A DNA stretch of 5,016 bases from Methanobacteriaceae archaeon UBA349 (GTDB taxonomy: Archaea; Methanobacteriota; Methanobacteria; Methanobacteriales; Methanobacteriaceae): positions 1 to 5,016 of the forward strand of contig DAWK01000138.1 of NCBI GenBank assembly GCA_002509745.1. The letters run 5' to 3'. The stretch's first letter is position 1; the number at the start of each line of letters is the position of its first letter. The notes beneath the pieces were generated by a model that had not been told where the DNA came from, made no database searches, and saw nothing but the letters and a program-made list of their open reading frames with translations. The position numbers were made by a program, and so were the translations under genes. This document shows positions 1-5,016 of the stretch, one piece after another.

Positions 1-1518
1 GAGTATGTTAATGAAATCTTTTCAAATTATAACGTAGAATTTAAAACTGTAGTTTCAGTTACTAGAAATGCAGATATTACTTTATCTAATTCTCAAATAG
101 ATGAAGATGAGGATTATAGAGGCTATATGAAAAAAATTTTAAAGAAAAGAACTCGTTTAGCACCAATCAGATTAGAATTCTATAAATATTCTGACCCGGC
201 ATTAACAAAATTTCTATGTGATCAGTTAAACATTGAAAAAAATCAAGTACAAATCTCTAATACTCCTTTAGATATGGGTTATGTGTTTGATTTATATGAT
301 CATGTTGAAAAAATAAATGAATTAATTTTCCATAAATTATCCTTTAATCCTTATTATCCTAAAATACCGAAAACTGTTAAAGAAGTAAATATTATTTCTC
401 AATTAAAAAGGAAGGATATTTTACTTTTCTATCCCTATGAGTCTATAGAACCTTTTTTAAGTTTATTAAAAGAGGCAGCTAATGATGAAAATGTAATATC
501 CATTCAGATTACTATTTATAGATTAGCCCGGTCTTCCTCAGTAATAAAATATTTATTAGAAGCCTGTGAAAATGGAAAAGATGTAACTGTTTTAATTGAG
601 CTTAGAGCCAGATTTGATGAGGAAAGAAATATTCATTATGCTGGTTTATTAGAAGAAGCAGGATGTAGGGTTTTGTATGGTTTTGAAGAGTATAAAGTGC
701 ATTCAAAAGTTTGTTTAATTACTCGAAAAGAGAGAAATAAAATTCAATATATTACTCAATTAGGAACAGGCAATTATAATGAAAAAACTTGTAAATTATA
801 CACTGATTTAAGTTTTATTACTACCAACCAAGCCATTGGTGAAGATGCAATGTTATTCTTTAAAAACATGGCAATTTCTAATTTAAATGGCGAGTATAAA
901 AAGTTATTAGTTGCACCTTTTGGATTAAAACCTAAATTAATCGAAAAAATTAATGGGGAAATTGAACGGGCCAATAATAATCGTCCAGCTAATATTATCA
1001 TGAAAATGAATTCTTTAACTGATATAGAATTGATTGAAATGTTAAGTAAAGCTTCCCGTGCTGGTGTAAAAATTAAATTAATAGTTAGAGGTATTTGTTG
1101 TTTAGTTCCCGGATTACCAGGTAAAACTGAAAATATTGAAGTCATTAGTATTGTAGGTAGGTTCTTAGAACATGCCAGGATTTATTGTTTTGGTACTGGA
1201 GAAGATACTTCAATATATTTATCCAGTGGCGATTTAATGACTAGAAATACTGAAAAAAGAGTCGAAATTGCTTTTCCTATTGAAAATCCAATCTTACAGG
1301 AAAAAATTATCCATATATTAAATATTATGCTCAATGACAATGTTAAAGCTAGGAAAATAAATGATATGGGAGAATATGAGAAAGCCATTCGAAGTATTGA
1401 TTTAATTGATTCTCAAAATTATTTTATGGATGACGATTTCTCAGTAAATGAAGAAGAAGAAATTGAAAAAGAATCATTTTTCTCTAAACTAAAACATCTA
1501 TTTAAAAATTATGATTGA
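1..1518 (+). CDS. ppk1: Polyphosphate kinase 1 (PPK1), 3' part of the gene, cut by the left window edge
   Basis: PPK1 reversibly moves the ATP gamma-phosphate onto inorganic polyphosphate through a phosphohistidine intermediate. The frame is open from base 1, so the ATG at 127 is internal: the 42 codons before it encode family sequence (VTRNADI, an acidic DEDED stretch). Of a usual ~690-720 residues, 505 are present. Aligning the active-site histidines with E. coli PPK (H435, H592) gives a constant offset, suggesting about 200 N-terminal residues are missing: the N domain and part of the head domain. In fragment numbering, the phospho-accepting His is H234 (KVHSKV, codon 700-702) and the second His is H391 (FLEHARIY, codon 1171-1173). 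Candidate Mg-binding arginines are R174 (TIYRLA) and R204 (RARFDEE). Further family blocks are GTGNYNEKT, RGICCLVPG, SSGDLMTRN and RVEIAFPI. The C-terminus extends past the usual end (near SQNYFM) as an acidic then basic tail. Leucine is mostly TTA and the gene is very AT-rich. The family call is secure; start and promoter lie outside the window. Confidence 0.96.
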   Translation, partial: EYVNEIFSNYNVEFKTVVSVTRNADITLSNSQIDEDEDYRGYMKKILKKRTRLAPIRLEFYKYSDPALTKFLCDQLNIEKNQVQISNTPLDMGYVFDLYDHVEKINELIFHKLSFNPYYPKIPKTVKEVNIISQLKRKDILLFYPYESIEPFLSLLKEAANDENVISIQITIYRLARSSSVIKYLLEACENGKDVTVLIELRARFDEERNIHYAGLLEEAGCRVLYGFEEYKVHSKVCLITRKERNKIQYITQLGTGNYNEKTCKLYTDLSFITTNQAIGEDAMLFFKNMAISNLNGEYKKLLVAPFGLKPKLIEKINGEIERANNNRPANIIMKMNSLTDIELIEMLSKASRAGVKIKLIVRGICCLVPGLPGKTENIEVISIVGRFLEHARIYCFGTGEDTSIYLSSGDLMTRNTEKRVEIAFPIENPILQEKIIHILNIMLNDNVKARKINDMGEYEKAIRSIDLIDSQNYFMDDDFSVNEEEEIEKESFFSKLKHLFKNYD

Positions 1519-1524
1519 AAATTA

Positions 1525-1553
1525 CTTTTTTATTTTAATGATTTATTTTTTTA
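1525..1553 (+). terminator. T-tract terminator after ppk1
   Basis: Seven bases after the ppk1 stop the coding strand carries T runs at 1526-1531, 1533-1536 and 1546-1552, with no strong GC hairpin before them. Poly-T without a stem is the usual archaeal intrinsic termination signal. The position directly behind the stop supports the call, although the whole intergenic region is AT-rich, so chance T runs are possible. Confidence 0.55.
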
Positions 1554-1562
1554 TCAGATTCA

Positions 1563-2035
1563 ATTATTTCAAGTTTAATTTAGCTTAAAATTCCGATATT
1601 TTATTACTAGAACCATATATTAACAACATATAGTTTTTATGGAATTTTAAGTTATATTTACGATTTATTTGGCAATGAAGGTTAAATAAAAATAAAACTA
1701 TTAATTTTTTTATCCATATAATATTAGTTTTTTTTGCTGGTCAATATAAAAAAAACTTAATTGGTTAAGCATTATTTCATTAAAAACAGAGAATAAACCA
1801 ATTATTAAAATAAAGATCAAAATCAAAGGATTGAAAAGAATATATTTAAATTAGAAGTTAGTGATAATTGAATTGGTATTCCAAAAGATATCAATCTTAA
1901 AAAAACACCATGCCCGGACTTGAGTTAGTTATTAGACTAAGCAAGCGAATTAACCGGAGGATGGAACTTTAACTATAACGTGGAACACATTTTACGATTT
2001 ATTTCAATAAGGCAAAATACGAAACAAGAATTTAA
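1563..2035 (+). pseudogene. Decayed C-terminal part of a sensor histidine kinase (HisKA_2/HATPase_c type)
   Basis: No open frame remains, but reading through stops recovers a histidine-kinase C-terminus in the right order. In the frame of base 1563: IISSLI at 1563-1580 (compare IISSLLNLQ of the HisKA_2 dimerisation helix); ILSYIYDLFGNEG from 1644 followed by IKIKL; then LLVN near 1734-1745 (compare GLIVNEL); LVKHYFIKNRE from 1761 (the N-box, usually N.LKHAF); and KNIFKLEVSDN, stop, IGIPKDINLKKT from 1836 (the G1 box DNGIGIP, where the stop TGA at 1869 replaces a Gly codon GGA). The match then shifts to the next frame at about 1913: PGLELVIRLSKRINRRMEL (compare LGL.LV..L), two stops at 1970 and 1976, then RGTHFTIYFNK (compare GT.F.I.F) and a final stop at 2033-2035. 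I count nine stops in the first frame (1581, 1608, 1683, 1719, 1725, 1758, 1794, 1806, 1869). The helix-to-N-box spacing is shorter than in intact kinases, which suggests deletions. The upstream sensor (PAS or similar) domains are gone. The ATP-binding half is the strongest part; the stretch before 1640 is tentative. Confidence 0.75.
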
Positions 2036-2107
2036 ATTTCACTATTAAGCATTTTTCATTAAAATTCAATCTATGAATCAACTCTAAAGATTAAGTTAAT
2101 CCAAGAT

Positions 2108-2149
2108 ACCATATTTAATATGGATTAATAGGTAAATTAACCATATTTA
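2108..2149 (+). promoter_or_regulatory. Candidate promoter/operator of the MFS transporter gene
   Basis: A perfect inverted repeat lies at 2109-2123 (CCATATT, one-base spacer, AATATGG). Its left arm region ACCATATTTA (2108-2117) recurs as a direct repeat at 2140-2149, 32 bases downstream, about three helical turns. Both copies contain an archaeal TATA-like core (ATATTTA). The upstream copy would place transcription start near 2140; the downstream copy would give an almost leaderless mRNA starting close to the ATG at 2169. Overlap of a palindrome with a TATA element would suit repression, but no regulator gene is adjacent and the AT-rich context raises the chance of coincidence. Confidence 0.4.
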
Positions 2150-2168
2150 TTAAGCGCAGGCAAATTAA

Positions 2169-3608
2169 ATGAGAAATAAAAAAACCGTTGAAAAACATCG
2201 AAGATTATTCATATTACTGCCCCTAGTTATGGGTGTTTTTTTATGGTCATTGAGTGCAGGCATTATTAACATTTCATTGCCTACCCTTTCCCAGTATCTG
2301 GATATAAGTACCAGTATGGTCGCATGGGTTGTTATCATTCATTTGGTTATCCTCACCAGCTTTCTACTTATTTTTGGAAGAGTGGGGGATTTTATTGGTT
2401 ACAAAAAGATATTCATAATGGGACTGTTTATTTTTGCCGCTGGCGCGTACCTATGTGCAGTTTCACTGAACTTTTATCATTTACTATTATTCCGCATCAT
2501 CCAAGGCATTGGATCATCCATGTTGCTTTCAGTGATTCCAGCGATAATAACTCTTAGTTTCCGCCCTGAAAATCGGGGAAAGGCATTTGGATATATTTCA
2601 TTGGCTACTACCATTGGATTATCTTTGGGATATGGTTTAGGAGGATTTATAGATACTTACGTGAATTGGAGATGGATATTCATTGTGAACATTCCCTTAG
2701 CCATTTTAACCATTTATTTAGCCCATAGATATATACCTGTAAGGCAAAAACTTAAAAAACCATCAAGTTTCGATTTTATCGGTTCCATTCTGGCCCTCTC
2801 AACCATCATTTCATTCCTACTTTTGATTCAAGTAGTCCGAAACATAAATACCCTACCCCACTGGTTCCCTCTAGGATTGACCCTGGTGACTATGTTAGGT
2901 GTTTGCTTTGTTATCTGGGAATGGAAACATGAATCTCCTCTATTTGATTTACATGTTCTTAGGAACGTTTATCTAACCACAGCATTGTTAGCCACTTTCC
3001 TAGCCAATCTAGTTTTAACTGGAACCATCTTTTTAGTTCCATTTTATCTGGAGTTAATCCATGGTTACAGTGCTGACTTTGCAGGGATGATAATACTCAT
3101 ACCTTCTTTGCTGATCCTGGTTACAGGACCACTATCCGGCTATCTATCAGACCACATCGGATCAAAACCCGTGGCAATTTTTTCCGCACTTGCACTCATC
3201 ATTTCTACATTAATCTTCACCATAATGGATCTAACGGTTGGAATTTTATTCATTTTCATCGCCCTGACCATACGATCCTTATGTGAAGGAATGTTCGGAC
3301 CCGCCAACAACAAAATGGTAATGAGCCACAGTTCTTCTGAAAAAACAGGGGCCATTTCCAGCTTAATGAATACTGCACGATATCTGGGCCTGGTAATGGG
3401 TATGGTTATTTTTCAGGGAATATTCGACAGCGTAATCAGTGCCCAGTCCAAACAAGTGGACATCATGCAACCTATCGGTGCTTATCAACTCATAATTCCA
3501 AAAAGTGCTCTTTTAACTGGTTTTCAGAGCGCATTCTTCATTGGGATGTCTATCAGTGTGGTTATCATTATACTGTCTTTCCTGACGAATGAAAAAACTA
3601 ACACCTGA
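2169..3608 (+). CDS. MFS transporter, drug:H+ antiporter DHA2 type (EmrB/QacA-like)
   Basis: This is an integral cytoplasmic-membrane protein of 479 residues, close to the usual DHA2 length of about 450-520, with hydrophobic segments spread evenly as expected for 14 helices. Family members export drugs, dyes or other amphipathic compounds using the proton gradient; the substrate here cannot be read from sequence. Visible motifs: motif A GRVGDFIGYKK (residues 70-80); motif B FRIIQGIGSS (108-117) with the conserved Arg; a motif C position GLSLGYGLGG (150-159); NWRWIFIVNIPLAIL (166-180), typical after helix 6; ESPLFDLHVLRN (255-266), the linker before the second half; GPLSGYLSDHIG (320-331), the motif A repeat; and GPANNKM...GAISSLMNTARYLG (377-407). 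Two signatures are altered: the helix 1 Asp of LD.TIVN.ALP is Ser29, and the Gly-Pro of motif C is Gly154-Tyr155. The start at 2169 is supported by a basic, polar N-terminus before helix 1 and by a weak AGG eight bases upstream (2158-2160). It stands alone: no regulator or partner gene adjoins it. Confidence 0.92.
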   Translation: MRNKKTVEKHRRLFILLPLVMGVFLWSLSAGIINISLPTLSQYLDISTSMVAWVVIIHLVILTSFLLIFGRVGDFIGYKKIFIMGLFIFAAGAYLCAVSLNFYHLLLFRIIQGIGSSMLLSVIPAIITLSFRPENRGKAFGYISLATTIGLSLGYGLGGFIDTYVNWRWIFIVNIPLAILTIYLAHRYIPVRQKLKKPSSFDFIGSILALSTIISFLLLIQVVRNINTLPHWFPLGLTLVTMLGVCFVIWEWKHESPLFDLHVLRNVYLTTALLATFLANLVLTGTIFLVPFYLELIHGYSADFAGMIILIPSLLILVTGPLSGYLSDHIGSKPVAIFSALALIISTLIFTIMDLTVGILFIFIALTIRSLCEGMFGPANNKMVMSHSSSEKTGAISSLMNTARYLGLVMGMVIFQGIFDSVISAQSKQVDIMQPIGAYQLIIPKSALLTGFQSAFFIGMSISVVIIILSFLTNEKTNT

Positions 3609-3662
3609 ACAATGTTCTATGATTATTAAACTAATTTATCATGATTTGTTTAATCAATGCAG

Positions 3663-3702
3663 AAAAAATATAACATTTATATTAAAAAAGTTATAAAAAA
3701 AA
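3663..3702 (-). terminator. Poly-T terminator region for the minus-strand binding-protein gene
   Basis: Downstream of the minus-strand stop at 3735, the transcript would run through three U tracts, seen on the plus strand as A runs at 3695-3702 (eight), 3684-3689 (six) and 3663-3668 (six). Repeated U tracts within about 70 bases of a stop fit archaeal intrinsic termination. The converging MFS transcript has only weaker signals on its own strand: a short TTAAAC/GTTTAA stem (3626-3631 with 3648-3653) and a T6 run at 3731-3736 that overlaps the neighbouring stop codon. Confidence 0.5.
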
Positions 3703-3734
3703 TATTTTGTTATTGACATTTAGAATAATCTTTT

Positions 3735-4685
3735 TTAAATATAGTTAAAATCAAATATTTCATCATCAGTTAGATTATTTCGTAAATAACCTAATGAATG
3801 CATGAATTCCGCCAATTTGTTAACATTTTTCTTAAATTCCGAATCAGGTATACTTGTAAATTTAACATGGGTTAGTGAGGATGATGCTATGGATTTATTC
3901 ACACCAAGCTTCTGTGACACTATAAGGATAGTTTCATTTTTATGGGACTGAACATAACTGGTTGCTTGTGAGTGGACTTTCAAAAATTTTCTTAACATTT
4001 GAGGATTTTTATCAATAAATTTCTGATTGGCAATGACCACACAGCAGGGATGATTTGGCCATATATCACTAGAGTACATTAACAAACTACCATCGCCACT
4101 CATATAAGATTGTGATACATATGGCTCCCATGCAATAAACGCATCAACTGAACCTGATTTCAGGCTCTCATCCATTAAAGGTACTTCCACATCGGTGTTG
4201 CAGAAGGAATTGGTGGGATAATTGTTGTTATGCATTAAATAGATTAATAGAATATCCTGTATAGAAATACTTGGCGGAGTAGCCACTGTTTTATCCTCTA
4301 AATCAGTAACACTTTTTATAGTATCATTTTTAACCATGATACCACTACCTTCCAGATTAACCGGTGCTACCACCTTCACAGCAAACCCTTTGTCGATTCC
4401 CCTCAAAACAGGAGCCATTCCGCAATAACCTACATCAATAAGACCCCGGTCAGCAGCCTGAACCATTTCTGTTCCTGAACGAAATGGGACCATTTCCACA
4501 TTAAATCCCTCTTTTTCAAACATGCCCTTTGCATCTGCAATAAAAAGAGCAGAATCATGGTCACTTGGAAGGTAACCCACTACAATAGTTTCCTGAGACA
4601 TTAAATAGTAAGCAGAACTTTCATAAACCATTAAGCACACTAATAGAAGAGCTCCTATATATGTTATCCAAGTGATTTTTTTCAT
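3735..4685 (-). CDS. ABC transporter substrate-binding protein, SsuA/TauA/NMT1-like (nitrate/sulfonate/taurine class)
   Basis: This extracytoplasmic binding protein has 316 residues, a normal length for the class. The family captures small solutes (sulfonates, taurine, nitrate, thiamine precursors) and hands them to a membrane permease; the ligand here is unknown. Residues 1-30 are MKK followed by a hydrophobic helix (about 7-21), with no proper lipobox (the Cys at 17 follows LLV), so an uncleaved membrane anchor is likely. The mature fold starts at IVVGYLPSDHDSALFIADAKGMFEKEGF (34-61), the classic first strand and helix. Then follow the G..DVGYCGMAPVLRGIDKG pocket region (81-100), GSGIMVKND (113-121), DLEDKTVATPP (128-138), the hinge segment DESLKSGSVDAFIAWEPYV (172-190), and HPCCVVIANQKFIDKNP (212-228), a block I associate with methanogen homologues. 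The start is supported by AAGGTTA eight bases upstream. No permease or ATPase gene adjoins it: the gene converges on the MFS gene and diverges from the aminotransferase gene. Confidence 0.92.
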   Translation of the reverse strand: MKKITWITYIGALLLVCLMVYESSAYYLMSQETIVVGYLPSDHDSALFIADAKGMFEKEGFNVEMVPFRSGTEMVQAADRGLIDVGYCGMAPVLRGIDKGFAVKVVAPVNLEGSGIMVKNDTIKSVTDLEDKTVATPPSISIQDILLIYLMHNNNYPTNSFCNTDVEVPLMDESLKSGSVDAFIAWEPYVSQSYMSGDGSLLMYSSDIWPNHPCCVVIANQKFIDKNPQMLRKFLKVHSQATSYVQSHKNETILIVSQKLGVNKSIASSSLTHVKFTSIPDSEFKKNVNKLAEFMHSLGYLRNNLTDDEIFDFNYI

Positions 4686-4840
4686 TTTAATAACCTTATT
4701 ATTTACTAACCTATATTAAACCATTAAAATACGTCTCTTATTTATTCACAGTAGTGTTTTTCTCTTAAGATTATAAAAATATATTAGTATTAAAAAATTA
4801 AATTAAGTGAAAAGATAATTATAATAATTCTGGCGATAAT
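4686..4840. promoter_or_regulatory. Divergent intergenic promoter region
   Basis: These 155 bases separate two divergently transcribed starts and must hold both promoters. For the plus-strand aminotransferase gene, TTATAAAAATATATTA (4771-4786) is a good TATA element preceded by purine-rich AAGA; it predicts a start near 4800-4810 and a leader of about 35 bases. For the minus strand, candidates are GAATAAAT (4739-4746) and the partly symmetric TAATATATTT (4777-4786), either of which leaves the ribosome binding site inside the leader. The 7-mer TCTCTTA occurs twice (4734-4740, 4761-4767), and TCTTAAGA (4763-4770) is a perfect 8-base palindrome directly beside the plus-strand TATA element, a possible regulator or TFB contact site. 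Confidence 0.5.
4691..4697 (-). promoter_or_regulatory. Ribosome binding site of the binding-protein gene
   Basis: On the minus strand AAGGTTA lies just upstream of the ATG at 4685, with eight bases between AAGG and the start. It resembles the AGGTGA core complementary to archaeal 16S rRNA and fixes this ATG as the start. It implies a leader long enough to contain it, which argues against the nearest TATA-like element (4711-4720) as the main promoter. Confidence 0.55.
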
Positions 4841-5016
4841 ATGGACCAAATTACAGACACATTTCAAATTGAAGATAATCACTATGCTTCTTTTGCAAAT
4901 AAAACAAAGATATCAATAGAAAAAGGCCAAGGAATATATGTCTACGACGAAAAAGGCCAAAAATATGTAGATTTCACTTCGGGTTGGGGTGTAACCAGCA
5001 TCGGGCATGCTAATCC
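4841..5016 (+). CDS. Class III PLP-dependent aminotransferase (ArgD/aspartate aminotransferase family), N-terminal part, cut by the right edge
   Basis: Only 58 codons are inside the window, and the frame is open to the end. The N-terminus is typical of class III (ornithine/acetylornithine/GABA) aminotransferases: a short lead, then ISIEKGQGIYVYDEKGQKY (26-44, compare KG.G.Y.WD..G..Y), VDFTSGWGVTSIGHANP (45-61 if continued past the edge; compare DF.SGIAV..LGH.HP). Full members have about 400 residues; the catalytic Lys and PLP-phosphate sites lie outside. The GWGV...GHANP version differs from the common GIAVN.LGH.HP of biosynthetic acetylornithine aminotransferases, so the substrate (acetylornithine, another omega-amino acid, or similar) is left open. 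The start is supported by a GGCGAT sequence (4832-4837), a one-mismatch, closely spaced version of GGTGAT, and by the TATA element about 60 bases upstream. Confidence 0.85.
   Translation, partial: MDQITDTFQIEDNHYASFANKTKISIEKGQGIYVYDEKGQKYVDFTSGWGVTSIGHAN

Noticed and set aside
127..129. ATG at 127 as the start of the polyphosphate kinase gene
   Set aside because: The same frame is open back to base 1 and encodes conserved PPK1 head-domain sequence (VTRNADI), so this Met is internal and the gene is truncated by the window edge.
774..1388. Two open frames on the minus strand inside ppk1 (774-1145 and 1182-1388)
   Set aside because: They lie antisense to a strongly conserved coding region, match no family I recognise, and are explained by the AT-rich codon pattern of ppk1.
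1955..1972. CGGAGGATG as a strong ribosome binding site with a start codon at 1961
   Set aside because: The frame stops after three codons, and the bases fit the Arg-Arg-Met part of the decayed kinase remnant.
2036..2107. Possible gene or RNA between the kinase remnant and the MFS promoter
   Set aside because: No open frame, stable stem or conserved motif is visible; it reads as plain AT-rich spacer.
2324..2557. Overlapping plus-strand open frame inside the MFS gene
   Set aside because: Its product has no recognisable domain, and the MFS frame over the same bases carries motifs A and B.
3140..3355. Minus-strand open frame inside the MFS gene
   Set aside because: It is antisense to conserved transporter segments and shows no supporting ribosome binding site or family match.
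4817..4829. AATTATAATAATT palindrome before the aminotransferase gene
   Set aside because: It is composed only of A and T in a very AT-rich leader, so it is expected by chance and has no other support.

Overview
The window looks like chromosomal DNA from an AT-rich methanogenic archaeon, most likely of the Methanobacterium type. This is an inference. It rests on TATA-like elements in place of bacterial -35/-10 promoters, poly-T gene ends without strong hairpins, a substrate-binding protein with the HPCC(V)V(V/I)A block I associate with methanogen homologues, and remnants of a HisKA_2/HATPase-type sensor kinase of the kind abundant in these genomes. No rRNA, tRNA, CRISPR array, insertion sequence or integrase is visible.

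Layout. (1) 1-1518, plus strand: the C-terminal 505 residues of a class 1 polyphosphate kinase (ppk1). It is cut by the left window edge and carries both active-site histidines. (2) 1519-2168: a 650-base stretch with no intact gene. It opens with a T-rich terminator and then holds a heavily decayed fragment of a sensor histidine kinase (about 1563-2035). This fragment has many in-frame stops and at least one frameshift, but a histidine-kinase ATP-binding domain can still be read in it. It ends with a short AT-rich promoter or operator region. (3) 2169-3608, plus strand: an intact drug:H+ antiporter-like MFS transporter (DHA2/EmrB-QacA type) with unusual substitutions in two signature motifs. 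(4) 3609-3734: a convergent intergenic region with poly-A/poly-T terminator tracts. (5) 3735-4685, minus strand: a membrane-anchored SsuA/TauA/NMT1-type ABC substrate-binding protein with no permease or ATPase gene in view. (6) 4686-4840: a divergent promoter region. (7) 4841-5016, plus strand: the first 58 codons of a class III PLP-dependent aminotransferase, cut by the right edge.

The genes do not form an obvious operon or shared pathway. Each appears to be its own transcription unit: polyphosphate metabolism, efflux, small-molecule uptake and amino-acid metabolism. By sampled lines, ppk1 and the kinase remnant are clearly more AT-rich (about 25-32% G+C in ppk1) than the MFS and binding-protein genes (about 37-45%), so the region may be mosaic. 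I found no convincing new multi-gene system. The most informative non-obvious signal is the buried histidine-kinase pseudogene.
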